Assembly (NCBI GenBank): GCA_032358255.1
Contig: JAULBX010009991.1
Span: forward strand, 124,001-188,000
DNA from: Heterotrichella gracilis
Lineage: Eukaryota > Sar > Xanthophyceae > Tribonematales > Xanthonemataceae
Reading direction: 5' to 3'
Length of the DNA: 64,000 nucleotides
Below, in pieces: positions 1 to 11,941 of this stretch. A program made the translations under genes and the position numbers. The notes beneath the pieces are model-generated. The model made no database searches. It was not told the DNA's origin and saw nothing but the letters and a program-made list of their open reading frames with translations. Positions within the stretch are counted from its first letter, which is position 1, and each line of letters begins with the position of its first letter.

Positions 1-1546
1 GGACCCCGAGCCCGAGATCATGCCGCGCGCATACTCATCCACCTTGGCGGTGGCCTTTTGGATGGGCTCGGGCAGCTGCTTGGTGACCCCCTTGGCGATC
101 TCCCGCAGCTCGCGCAGAGGCTTGTTGGCCTGGAGCCGCGCCAGGGCGCTGGAGAGGGCGCCCACCGGGTCCTGGTTCTTGCCGTTGTATTGCGTGGGCA
201 GGGAGACCTGGAGGGGCAGGGTTTTCAGATTTCAGGGAACGGGGAGCGCATGGCTGGCTGGTCAACTGGCTGTGTTGCTGGAATGCAGGCAATCAACTTT
301 CAGATTGCATTGTTTTTGCCATTGTATTGCCTGGAAGGAGGGACCTGGAGGGACAATCTGAGAATCAGACATGCCAGGTTCCAGACTACGATCATCGCAC
401 ACAGTAGTGTAACCAGTGCCAGAATACTCCAAAGTTCCTTGGCGCCTCTTGTTGCAGTGATGCTTGCTGAGCTGGCTCCAATGCTGAGATACAGGTATGG
501 GAACTAAACTATACGAAACTGCCCACGTTCAGACCATAGGCACCCCGTAGGTTTGGGCCCAGTTCCAGCGCCGTGTCCAAACAGTTCCGCCTCACCTGCT
601 GGTTGTCATTGAGGATGACGATCATATTCTTGTCCAGGAAGCCTGCGTGGTTCATGGCCTCGTACGCCATGCCGCCCGTGATGGCCCCGTCGCCAATCAC
701 CGACACCACGTGGTTCTTCTTGTTCTGTGCGCACATGCATATACAAAAAGGTTCAGAACAGGGCCCCAGGCGATGGCCCAAAACCAGATAATCAGAAAGC
801 TGCATACAGAAAGGTGCATTTGGGATGGTATACGTGCCTTTTGGTCTCGGCCCACAGCCATGCCAAGCCCCGCAGAGATGGAGGTGGAGCTATGGCCCGC
901 ACCAAAGGGATCAAACTCGCTCTCCCCCCGGTTGGTGAAGCCTGCACACACCAAACCCGTTAAAGATCTAACCTGCACCCTCCAGTGCAAGCGCAAGTAG
1001 GTAGTATTGGCGATGCGGTTGTGGGTGCCCACAATATGGGGGGTGGCGTGCTGTACCTGACAAGCCGCCATTCTGGCGGATCCCTGCCATCCCTGCCCTC
1101 CTGCCAGTCAGGATCTTGTGGATGTACGCTTGGTGGCCCACGTCCCAGATGATTTTGTCCTCTGGCGTGGTGAACACATAGTGCAGGGCCACTGACAGCT
1201 CCACAACCCCCAGGCTGGCCCCCAGGTGCCCCCCAGTTTTTGACACTGTGTGCACCACATCTGCCCTCAGCTCCTTGCACAACTGGCGCAGCTGAGGAAT
1301 GTTGAAGTTCTTGAGATGCACTGGGTAGTTGACTGTGTCGAGGAGTGGGGTTGGGGGCCCCTGCTCATCCCACTCCTCAATCTCATCCATGGACAGCTTG
1401 TCCCAGTCTTCATTGTACCCAGTGCTGACCCCGGTGGATTGGGAGCTGGGGCGCTGCGTTAGGCGAACGGAACGGCTGCGCTGTTTGTGGCTGGCTGGCT
1501 TTGGGAGGGAGCACAGCTTGGGTGTCAACCCTGCAGCCAAGGGCAT
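1..1546 (-). CDS. DXS: 1-deoxy-D-xylulose-5-phosphate synthase, plastid (5' part)
   Basis: First enzyme of the plastid MEP isoprenoid pathway: thiamine-diphosphate-dependent condensation of pyruvate and glyceraldehyde-3-phosphate. Exons read on the minus strand: 1546-1057, 941-838, 724-596 and 207 to beyond the left edge. The first residues from ATG 1546 ([11 protein letters not shown]...) are Ser/Arg-rich with few acids, as in a chloroplast transit peptide. Family motifs follow in order: [46 protein letters not shown], the ThDP motif from GDGAITGG to NDN, then SLPTQYNGK. An in-frame GTG at 1567 is not used because ATG 1546 gives the better transit peptide. The intron 837-725 has a GC donor (gcacgt). 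The remaining roughly two thirds of the protein lies outside the window. Identification is firm. Confidence 0.95.
313..360 (-). repeat. degraded copy of the DXS exon-4 head inside the preceding intron
   Basis: The stretch from about 315 to 356 resembles 178-220, which spans the acceptor and first codons of DXS exon 4. Both contain the block TTGCC-R-TTGTATTGC followed by an AGGGA(GA)CCTGGAGGG-like block. The copy lies upstream of the real acceptor in transcript direction and is interrupted by differences, so it looks like a fossil partial duplication of an intron-exon junction. Confidence 0.55.
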
Positions 1547-3149
1547 GAGTGGTATATATACCGACACCTGAGCTTGAACAGCTCAATCGAACACATTGGC
1601 GCCGCAACTGTAACATGAGTATAGCGCCATACCTGAAGGAGAAGCCTTGGCCTCTTTCATGCCCTGCAGAACCCACAAAACGTTGAGAGTAAGCAAAAAG
1701 TGTAACTAGTGAGTGGCATGCAGTAGTGCCAATGTGCACTCACCGCACGGTCCAACAGCGCCGAGGTTTGCATGGTGCCGCACGTTATGTGAGCCATATC
1801 TGCATGCAGCTACAATGCGCCAGTGGTGACAACAATCCACACCACACAGCTTTGCACAAAGTGGCCCCCAAGTTGCCAAGTGCAGCCCAGATCAGGAAGG
1901 ATTCCTGGTGCTCAGTTCTAACGAACCACACACAAAATGCGCTTGACACACCGTGCAATGCGTCCAGTGGAGTGCTCAAAAGTAGCGTTGTGTCAAGGCT
2001 AAAAGTTGCGAGCAAAAGTTGTGACAACTCGTGGCCGCAGGCGCTGTTCATTGGCTGAGGACTCCCAATGCGCTCTGATTCGTCAGAGCGGATAATTGCT
2101 CCGGAATTCCAAAATTCAGGAAGAAAGGGGATTTTGTTTATTCCACTTCTTTTCAATACACTTGGGATTCACACAGCTCACAGCTTCTTTCCCCACTTGG
2201 GTTGCACAAGTCTCTTGGAGTCACGAGTCACAACAGATAAAACTGGAACATAACAGGATCTGCTACCTATGATCCAACTGAAACATATCCACTACCGCAT
2301 TTCTTTAAAAAGATTTGGCACACTACGGCAAGTGCAACACCAGCAACACAACCACTGTGCTATCGAATCTCTTGTGTGAAGCCTGGTGTGAGCAAACAAG
2401 ACACCCACCACCCTGATGCCACAGAATATACATAATGCAGCCAGTCTGGCGCTCCCTGTTTGCCCCTTCCTTCCATGGCCATCCCCCCACAAGGCCCACA
2501 CTGCTTCCACGCTGGAAACCCCTGCCAGGACACAAAATATACCCCCTCTAGGCTGAGAATTTCTTCATCATTATACTTTTGCAACTGTGCTAAAAAACAA
2601 GGTAGTTATGTTTATGCGCCAAAAGTCCGCCTTTCACTTCAGTCTCCAAATTCGCCCTAGACACTGCTATCATGCCGATATCATGCTGCAGGCGCTGTCC
2701 ACCAGGAAACACAGCTCCACATTATTCTTTGAGAAAATTGCTGGTATACGTGCATGGATGTGCTGGGCGATGTCTCCCAAGTGAACAGTCAATCAGTGAC
2801 TGAATCACCAATGGTTGGCCAATTGCGGGCGCCTTTCCCGCTCGCACTCCAGGCTTCAGCATCCATGTCCGCCTGTCGAACAACAATAGTTCCAGCATTT
2901 TCCTTCGCAAGGCTGTTAACAATACCAGTAACAGTGCTGCCTATGGTTGACGCGCTATAATGGAATTGGACTGCTGACACACACATGGGGTTCAACCAAG
3001 AAAGGTGTGAGGTCCCAACCCCACATTGCAGCATTCATGTGATGCACTCGCTGAGTGGCAATGCACGCTTTAATGATCAAAACGAGCAAAAGCTAGCCAT
3101 CGCATGCATTACCCAATGCATGTACAGGTGTCCCATGGCATGTGCAAGG
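1547..3149. other. intergenic stretch with possible unassigned exons
   Basis: 1.6 kb between DXS and the SCAR-like gene. Minus-strand blocks that look protein-like but that I could not join into a model: 2957-2789 (STIGSTVTGIVNSLAKENAG and onward), about 2780-2680 (GDIAQHIHARIPAIF and onward) and about 2592-2550 (LQKYNDEEILSLEG). They may be alternative 3' exons of the SCAR-like gene or a separate small gene. The rest (1570-2290) shows nothing recognisable apart from the DXS promoter side. Confidence 0.25.
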
Positions 3150-6100
3150 CTACCTGCTATCCTGGCTGCAATGCTTCAACGCATGCAAGTAACTGACATG
3201 GCATACCCGTGCGGTGTTGGTTGCCAGGAACGGGTTCCACTCCCCAGAGCTCTCGCCTACCGGCCCCCTGCCTGCATGCGCTCCACGCACAGGCCCCTCG
3301 TTCTCGACATCCGACGAGTCGTAGTCTGAAGAATCATGCGCGGGGTCCACGATTTGACCCGAAACTGACGTGCGATTGGCTGAGCTGGCTTGCGTGTTGG
3401 ATCCCTGGGATGGCGGGGCTGTGTGCTGGCGATCGGGTGTGGCTTCAAAGGGATTCCAGGATTTCTCCACAGAACCTGTGCCCCGGGGATCCCCACGGCC
3501 GGTTGGGGATTGTGGCTGGGAAGGGGCTGGGGTGACAAATGGGTTCCAGGCGGCCTTGCCCTGCTTTGGTGGGAACACTCCTGGCATTGTGGCTTTACCA
3601 GTCAGGATAGGTGTGACTGGCGAAGTTGTGCGCTGGGGCGTCGGCAAGTCTTGCCCCCCCAGAAACGGGTTTGTGGCGCTGGCCCGCACGGAGTAGGCGG
3701 GGGAATGGGGCTCCGAGACTCCCCCACGAGCAGCGCTGTTCACCGCACCAGGTGACGCACTCGCACCACCGGAGGACTGCGCTGCGCTGAAGCTGTCGGA
3801 CACCCTGCGCTTGCCCCCTGGGGGTGCCACTCCTGCAGGTGACCTGGAGGGTGCCTGCTCAGGAGCACCGCCCTGCCTACTGGGGGGCGGGTCGTTGTTG
3901 ACATGGCTGGTCTTGAAGGGGTTGGTGCACGTGTCACTGCCTTCCGAGGCCGTTGCAGAGCGGGGGCTGGCTGGCCGGCTGTCCGGCAGTTCCACCGAAT
4001 ACCCTTCAGAGGGTCGCGTAGCAGTGGTTGAGCGGGAAAGCCCCCCATGCGGCGGGCCCTTGCGGGCATCCATTGTCGTGCTGCGCCGCAGCGGGATGCT
4101 GGAGGTGGGCACCGGAGTCGCCGTCGCGGTCTGATAAGAGGCGGAGCCATCGCCCCCCCGGGGCGTGACGCCGGGCGACATGGCGGCGGCGACCGCGGCA
4201 GTGGGGTTGTACCCGCTGCTGCGCGCGCTGCCGTAGCTCTGCTCGCTGCCGCTCAGGGTCTGCAGGGCCTGCACGGTGGGGTAGGGCGACCGCGCCGAGG
4301 CCACCGCCGCCGATGGGTCATACCCGCTGCTGCTGCCCGTGAGGTATGTCACGCTGCCGCTGGTGTTGCCGGAGGGGGACGTCACGTTGGGTGCGCGGGC
4401 AGCAGCCACCGCCATGCTGCTGTTGTAGCTCTGGCTGGTGGAACTCGCTGCTGCGGCGCCGCCTGCGCCAAGCAGCAGCGCCGGTGCAGAAGCCCTGGGG
4501 TTGACCAGCGGTTGCGGGTTGCGGGCAGACGCCGCGGCAGCAGAGTGGTTGTAGTTTGGCCCCAGCGCGCGTGACGAGGGGCTCCCGCTCGCCAAGGGCC
4601 GGGCGGCTGGGGTGGCCATCGGCACAGCTGCGCCCATGGCCAGGGGGGACAGCAGCGGGGTTTGTGCGGGGAGGTTGGTTGTCTGCAGTGAGGTGCGCAG
4701 CTCCTTGTTGACGGGGTTGGCTGCTGACTGCAACGCCGCCACGTGGTTGTAGGTGGGTGCCTGGTTGGGCTGCAGCTGGCTCGCAAAGCTGGTTGGTGGT
4801 TGGTACATAGAGCGGCTCAGACCTGGGGAAAGCGCAGCGGTGGATCAAGGCTGCATGGTCAAAGGTGCTTGGCCGGCTGTGGCATGCTAAAACAAGTGCA
4901 ATGACAGAACGCAAAAGGGTAATAATGTGCCTGCACCAGTCTACAGCGTGCAACACGCTGGCACAGTAAGCAGATGTGTGAAGACGCGCATTAGCCAGAC
5001 ATGGCAGCAAAGAGCATTCCTTGCATGTTCTGTATGCATGCGCACACAGAACACCTTGACATCCGTACCTGAGGCAGGTGCAGCATCGGCGCTGTATCCT
5101 CGGCTGGCGCTGGGAGGCTGGTAGTTGGGATTGCGGGCGCGCTCAGCCGCTGACTCAACCACGGCCATGGACCCTACAGCTGCCCCTGCCGCCAGGGCGC
5201 CACCTGCATATACTCCTGCATGGTACAGGCAAATGAGCGCGACTATAAAATGTCTCAATATCTGTCTGAAACAAATTAGTTTACAAAGAAGAAAAACTGC
5301 AACTAAAACTATAAAAATACATCCCTGGGCAAGCTGCAAGCTCGCCATGCAATGCCATCCCACCGCTACTCGGGTCACCCAGCCCCTGTCAAGCCAAATA
5401 CATGGAAAGTCCCCAGACTTCTCCAGGGGTGCGCACACATGGGCCTAGGGTCCTCACCTTGACCATATGCAGCAGGTTGCGGAGCCAGGAGTCCGCTGGG
5501 AGGGGGTGCGGCAGCTGCGAGAGGGGAGTACACATTTGCAGCAGGGGGCGGCGGTGGTGGGCGTGGTTGAGTGGCGCCCGCAGCAAGGCCTGCACAGCGG
5601 TAGTTGAGGTGTGGCGCATGTTGATGCAGGTTCGAGATGGCACCAAATGCACCCCAATCCTGGCCCTGATGATTACGTGCACATTAAAAGACGGACACTC
5701 TCCACCCGCAACCGCTACCATTGACTGCACATACGCTAGATTGCACGGCTCATTTCTGGGATGGATCACATGTTAGTCTGTCTTGGTACAGTCATGGCGC
5801 CTTCCTTGCCACAGTCATGGTGCCTTGGTTGTAACTGTAATAAGAATGAATCACTATAATTATAATTACTTATTTACTCATCTTTGCATAAGCGTATTAA
5901 GCTTCCCTTACCTGCAGCGCCACCCCCCCACATCAGCCCCGCAACACTGCTCTGGCTGTGTGCGAGCTGCCGCCGCTGCTGCTGTTGCTGCTGCTGCTGC
6001 GGAGCTGCATACCCAGCAGGCAGGCTGATCTGCTTCGCCAGCCTTGGGCCCTGCTGGCCCCCTTGGAACCCATCCGCAGTCCTGGGAACGGAGCGCACAT

Positions 6101-8926
6101 GAAGGAATTCAGGGGTCATGCCTAGTAATTTATGGGTCAAAAAGTTAATATTTATTCCATAGCCGGTTCAAAAGAAACAGCAAGAGCAAATCCAACAAGG
6201 TAAGTAAAGGAGCAGCAGGTGTGCAATCCAGCTGACAGCCAGAAGGCAAGTTGCCATCCAGAAGACAGCGCCGAGTGGCTCAACCTTGAGCAAGGTTGAC
6301 AACTAATCCAATTATACTGCTCGGATGCATGCGCCTAACCAACCAGCGAGCATAGGACTGGCGCATACCTGTTGACATCTCTTGCAGGCACCTGGCCCCG
6401 TGCCTGGCTCTGAACGCTGCCCTCAGCGGAGCGGCTCATGCCCCCGCCAGCCCGCCCCTTCCCAGACACAATCTTCTGCAGCCGCGCCGCCGCAATGTCA
6501 GGGTCAGGCTCGCCGGATCGGGAGCTGCGCGCGTCCTCGCTGGGGGCATCGTCAAAGGGGTTGATGCCCCCTTCAGCCACATAGGATCCTGGCCCAGGGG
6601 ACGGAATCGGAGACGGGTCAAAAGGGTTGGAGGCGGTGAACTGCTGGCCTGCTTTGACAGACCTGCTAGGCTGCACCGATGATGGTCTAGCTGATTCTGG
6701 GGGGGTCGCCCCGCCTGTCTCAAGGGAGCGGCTGGGGCTGGCATCAAAGGGGTTGCTAGGGTCACGCAATTTGTTTGCGGTGGGATCACGGGGGACCGCC
6801 CCGCGGGGCTGGCTGGCCATTGCAACAGCCACTGCCAGCGGGAGGTTGTCCAGGGATTGCTGCGGCATGGACAGGGGCTGGGCGCCTCCCAGGGGTGCAA
6901 AGCTTCGGGAGGAGTAATTGGACGAGTTGGGCATGGTCAGGTAGGTCTCGCCGGGAACGGGCACCTGTAGGTGGGAAGGTGGGGGTTGGCGGTAGTCGTG
7001 GCGTGCTTTTGTGTGCTAGGTGATGACTTGGTATTTTATCCACTAAAAGAATAAGAAATACTGGATATAACTCCATTTTTAGCAGTTGATTTCAGTACAT
7101 AGTTGTGATGCAATTTGCAGGTTGACAATTAACAACATGATGACTTGGCATGCCAAGAGACACTATGCAGCCCTCAGGCAATTCACAGCATGTGACCCAA
7201 ACTGGGACTGTAGAATTCCATTGAACTTAACAGTCCAAGTTTGGGTCACATGCTGTGACTGCACTCATGCCCTGCACCATGCCAGCCTACCTCATGCGCT
7301 GCATCCTCTGCCTGCAGCGTGGGCGCTCCCTCAGCCAAGGGGGACACATCACTCAGCTGCTTCGCCAGGTGGGGAGGCAGTTGGGCCAGCTCTGACTGGC
7401 CGGAGTGGGCATGGGGTAGGCGAGACAGCATAGCCATCACGTCATCGCCCTGCAAAGAACAAAATGGTCACAATAGATAGCCAGAGCAGTTGCATTTAAA
7501 GTTTGGCTATGCAAATGGTGTCGCAGCATTTGCACGTGCGAGTGAGGTGGTGTACATGACGCGCCTCAGCAGGTTGTCGATGCATCAACAGGAGCTGATT
7601 GCTGCTGCATGAAGTGACGCCATGCAACAACTGAAACGCACAATGTATTATGGTAGGTCGACGCCCACACACAGGGAGCACAGCCCTGGACATACCTCAG
7701 TAGCGCTCCTGCGAGGTGGCAGCCCTGTGACTGAATGGCTCACACCCCTCTGCCTGCCCTCCATACCTGCACATGCAGTACACGCTTCATGGACAGAAAC
7801 ACAATTACACCCGAACTTGAATCTTGACACGGTAATGTACTTGCAGCATTGACAATCCATAGTGGGATGGTCCTACTGTCAGTGACTGGTAACCATACAA
7901 CATATCCACCATATATCCTGCGGTGGTAACACTGAATTCCAGTGCCCCAGTAAGCCCCTAGCAGGTGCTTTTGGTCAGGGTTGCCGGCCCAAGATGACAT
8001 GAAAAGGCCATGGCTGGTAACACAGCTCTAAACACACTCCCCTGCACCCTGGCTCACGCGAGGTTCATACCTGCCCGCTTTGCGCCTGAGTGGCTTGCCC
8101 TTGGCGAGTCAGTCGCCGTGAGAACAGGCACGTGGCCCTCCTGCTCTTCTTCATCAGAGTCGTGCAGGCCGCCAAACAGGGCTGCCGCGGCGCGGTGTGG
8201 GGCAAACGGCGGCAGTTCCGGCCAGGGTTGTGCCTGGGGGGCCTCGGAGCCAGGTGACAGTGTCGGGGCCTCCCAGGGGAGCTCACCGGACCCAGGGAGG
8301 CTTGTCACTGAGGCCGAAACCTCTTCTGCAAGTGGGAAGGGATGTGGGTGAGAACCTGCCCGCAAGGGCCAGCTGGGCACAATTGGGCACAGCAAAATTC
8401 GTGCAAAAGTTATATGCATCTACTAACAGAGAGGCAAAGCGCCCTGCAATCCCGCCTATCACAAGCCCCTGCCAACTTTCAGTCCTATGTAAATCTCTGC
8501 CAACCAGGCCCCCTTGATGTATGTGCCAGCTGCCATATGGTGGAAGCAGTAAACTGAAACCAACCAAGCTTACCCTGCATGTCGGCACATTGCGCCTGCA
8601 CTCCCTCCACCCGCAGGTTCACAGCTTGCAGCTGTCTCTCTATGGCTGCCACCTGAGAAAAAGTGGAGTGGGTAGGTATTCGATACAACCCTGTGAACGA
8701 TGAAAGAGTCAGCAACCCATGGCCCATGCCTTACCTGTTCAACCAGGCTCTCGAAAGTGCCAGCTGCAGCTGAGGACAACACGCCAATCTGCCTCAAGGT
8801 GCCCGTGAACAAGGCACATTTCATGGACTGCACCACTTGTTGTGGGTCTGCCGCGTGCTCCCACAGTGGCCGTGGTGCGACTGAGTCTACTGGCAAACGC
8901 AAAGCAGCTGACGTTCCTTGGTTCAT
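3150..8926 (-). CDS. SCAR/WAVE-like protein with proline-rich and NPF-rich tail
   Basis: Ten exons on the minus strand, all joining in frame to 1139 residues: 8926-8735, 8652-8574, 8325-8071, 7724-7696, 7449-7291, 6964-6369, 6081-5912, 5589-5458, 5203-5069, 4822-3150. Residues about 30-90 (ALFTGTLRQIGVLSSAAAG, FESLVEQ, then a helix with RQLQAVNLRVEGVQ) match the pattern of the SCAR homology domain, the helical part that packs into the WAVE complex. The rest is low complexity: an acidic DSDEEEQEG patch, a Q8 tract, a PPPPPP segment, eight NPF tripeptides, and five repeats of the form Y-N-x-S/T-A-V-A-x-A-R-x-P. I see no canonical WH2-C-A actin-nucleation module; an acidic stretch (DSSDYDSSDVENEG) ends in GEWNPF near the C-terminus. 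The nearby CYFIP gene supports the assignment. The C-terminus could instead extend into a downstream exon. Confidence 0.55.
5958..6000. repeat. CTG/CAG microsatellite coding polyglutamine
   Basis: Interrupted (CTG)n run on the plus strand, read on the minus strand as eight consecutive glutamines in exon 7 of the SCAR-like gene. Confidence 0.85.
7183..7258. repeat. near-perfect inverted repeat (hairpin) in a SCAR-like intron
   Basis: The arm 7183-7210 (tcacagcatgtgacccaaac and onward) is the reverse complement of 7231-7258 with one mismatch, around a 20-nt loop. It sits wholly within the intron between exons 5 and 6 of the SCAR-like gene. The stem of about 28 bp is long enough to form a stable RNA hairpin in either transcript. 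Confidence 0.8.
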
Positions 8927-9612
8927 TTTGTGGCGTTCACCTTACCCTATACTGTTTCAGAACTTAGAAGAGCTCAGATGGGTTGTTCTCCTTGCCTCGA
9001 AGACAAACTATAGCTACACTTGTTGGACACTGGCCCATGCATGCATCATCACAGGAAGGTGCAATTGTCATCACGGATCATCACATGCATGCATCACTTT
9101 TTGGGGCCTTGGAAACGAGGCACACCACTGGAAAGCAAAAGTCAAACAGAACCCAATAAAGGACGTGCGCAGGATAGGAACATGAGTGTCGACAAGACTC
9201 TTAATACTTGAAGCTCAGCACTACGAGGAAGGTGGGACAGGGCGGGAAACAAGGGGACTTAATATCGCAAATGCATGCATATTGCGTGCAAAAGACCGCG
9301 CCCCAGCACATTTACCCGCATATCGCCACTGCAAGCACCGTTGACAGTACAGCAAACGTAGCTTATATCGACTTTGAGTGCAGGTTTTGTTGGTGCATCC
9401 CCGACTTTGACGTCTTTGGTGGCAACACAAGCGGAACCCTTTTCCTGGGGTCACAACGTTTCATATAAGTGTGTACTGCTTTGCTGCCGCCACACAGAAG
9501 ACTAACCATGGGGGGCTTGTTGTCAAAACAGCCTGCCGGCAAAAGGTAGTCATCCAATCCCATCCTCACCTGGCATCTCTACTCTAGTACCCATTCGCAT
9601 ACGCCCTGAAAG
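8927..9612. promoter_or_regulatory. divergent intergenic region between the SCAR-like gene and VPS20
   Basis: 686 bp separating two head-to-head genes, so it should hold both promoters and 5' leaders. I see no TATA box at a defined position. It contains several ATGCATGCA palindromes (around 9033, 9084 and 9271), which recur across the window. Confidence 0.4.
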
Positions 9613-11401
9613 ATGGGCTGCTTTGAGTCCAAACCGGAAGAAAGGTACTGTCCTGGCAGCCTGTGGCTACCTGCATCGTACGGAGTGTGGCAAGGTATGA
9701 CGGTGCCGTGTTGCATGCAGTGGCAAGCAGATCACAGACGCTGACAGAGGAGTGCTTTCGCTGAAGACCCAGCGGCGGAAACTCCAAGCTGAACGGACCC
9801 GGGTAGGTGCTGGGGCAAGGAACTGAGTGTTCTTGCTATTGTTCCCGCACCCACTGTGCTAAATAGCCAATGCAAGGGCAGAGCTGTGGGTGAAAGCCAT
9901 GTTCCTGCTGTAGGTTGAGGGCCTTGTAGAACGGGAGCTCCAGGTCGCCAAGGAGCTCCTTGCGCAAAAAAGGAAGAACAGGGCGCTAGTGGCCTTGAAA
10001 AAGAAGAAGCTGCAGGAGCAGCAGCTGGACAGGATTGACGCGTATCTGCTGAACGTCGAGGAAGTGGTAGGTTGTCGTGCTGTTTCACATCCTGCTCTGC
10101 AACCCATCCAGGGTTGAACAGCACCGTACGCTACTTACCAACCACCTCTTGATGGAACACGCCAGTGCTGTGCTGTGCCTAAAGGAGGTTACGCTGTGTG
10201 CAGCTGTCCACTGTTGAGTCTGCGCAGCGCACTGTGGTGCTCTTTGACGCCCTGAAGCAGGGCAATGCTGCTCTCAAGGACTTGCAAGCACAGGTGAGTG
10301 TGACCTCCTCTTGCTTGTCCCTGTGGTAGCGCTGCTTGCTGTGTATTTTAAAGCAGGCTATTGTGTCATGGGTGCTTAACCCTTTTGCTATTCTGTGGGA
10401 CTCGGGGTAATGTGTGTGGGTTTCTTGAATCCCTTATGTTTGTGTTCAGGTTCCCCTTGAGGCAGTTGAGCAGCTTATGGACGATACAGCCGAGGCAAAG
10501 GCGTATGAGGTAAGGGTTTTGCTAAGGGTTTCCCTCCGTATGGAACACCTAGTGCCAGGAAGTACAGTGCACTGAAGACCCAAGAGCCGTGGTAGGTGTG
10601 GTTTGATTTTGTCATTGAATGTGGAGCATTAACGTGCCAAGCATATCAACCCATACACCTTCGCAATATCATGCCGCCTTCACACCGCTTGCCAGCCAGC
10701 CTGGTAAACATCCCAACATCCATGGTGCACCTCCCTTCAGGACCATACAATCTGCCTAAAACTCCTTAATTAATGCAATCCTACCTCTCAAACCTGATCT
10801 ATCCCCGTGCAGGACCGTGTGAACCAGCTTCTGAGCGAGTCCCTGACACCAGAGGATGACGAGGCTGTGCTGAAGGAGTTGGAAACCCTAGAAGGGTTGT
10901 CCCTCGAGGAGGAAATTGACGCCATGCCCACTGCACCCGCTGTTCCCGAGGGGGCCAAGGTGCCCAGCAAACCAGAGCTGCCAGAAGTGCCCACAGTAAG
11001 TGGGATTGGGATGCCATCCTGCAGTCATTGTTTGTGCTGCCAGGGTCGCAATTGGCACCAGAGCAGAGGGATAGGGTTGATGTGATTTCCTGTAGCCGCT
11101 GGAAAGACTCGAGGCAACTCGTTCTGCTGTTGCAATACTCTCAGTGGCGTGTTATTTGTGCATCACCGGCTGTCATTTGATATAGTTCTCTTCACGAATC
11201 AGCCCATGTGGTTGTCTGCATGCTGCAAATCTTTAGCATGGAAAGCAAGTGGCAAAGAATCGCAGTCTTCTGCTCAGAATCGAATTCTTGTTTGCTCAAT
11301 CTCTTGCGTGTGTCTTGCTGCAGCACGCTGTGGAGGCAGCAGAGGCCAGCAAGGTAGAGGAGGAGGAGGAGGTGGAGGCGGAGCCAATACCAGCTTCATA
11401 A
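9613..11401 (+). CDS. VPS20: ESCRT-III subunit VPS20/CHMP6
   Basis: Snf7-family ESCRT-III protein that links ESCRT-II to Snf7 polymerisation during multivesicular-body sorting and membrane scission. Seven exons (9613-9644, 9721-9802, 9914-10066, 10204-10293, 10450-10509, 10813-10995, 11324-11401) join in frame to 225 residues, against about 200 in animal CHMP6. The MGCFES start fits N-myristoylation, as in CHMP6. The order of blocks matches CHMP6: [18 protein letters not shown], then the basic helix [19 protein letters not shown], then [15 protein letters not shown], then [17 protein letters not shown]. The C-terminal ELPEVPT matches the CHMP6 Vps4-binding (MIM2) peptide and is followed by an acidic EEEEE tail. 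It starts 686 bp from the SCAR-like gene, head to head. Confidence 0.93.
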
Positions 11402-11941
11402 GTGGACCATGTGGGTGTTGGGCTGTGTACGGTGACGGTACAGAGCGCTTGAAGCACCGCTAGGGTGGTATGGCGGAGGACGTGAACGTTGCATGTTGGT
11501 CAGCTGTGTGGCATTTAGGATGGTGGATGCAGTGCAGGAAATTTTCGGGGCAACATGCGTGCACCCTATGCACAGACCCAAGGATCGAGCAACTTGAAAC
11601 GTATTATCTTTTGATTGAGTATTCCATAGGGATGCTGGATCGTTTTCATTATCTTTATTGACAAAACAATGCCAAGAAAGAAAGTCCCCGGAATCAAATG
11701 GCACAATTGCATTGTTAGGTGCATTTGCAACTTTGTGGTCCGAGCGTTTTGCCCTCAGTGTACAGTACGTAGACAAAGCTCCCCCCTTTGTTAGTTCGTT
11801 CCCCGTTATAGTTCACCTATGTTCGCAAATTCCATACGTGATGTACTGCAATGCGCATAAGGTTGTAAAATACTGCAAAGTCCTCCACCAATGGGCGACT
11901 GCAAATGACTTCCCTATGGGAATGAGACTGCCTAAGGCTTC
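11402..11941. other. convergent intergenic region
   Basis: 540 bp between the stop codons of VPS20 and the methyltransferase; it should contain both 3' UTRs. No further gene, repeat or terminator-like element is apparent. Confidence 0.5.

Noticed and set aside
1547-1567. Upstream GTG start for DXS ([12 protein letters not shown])
   Set aside because: Nuclear eukaryotic genes rarely start at GTG; ATG 1546 in the same frame gives a good transit peptide.
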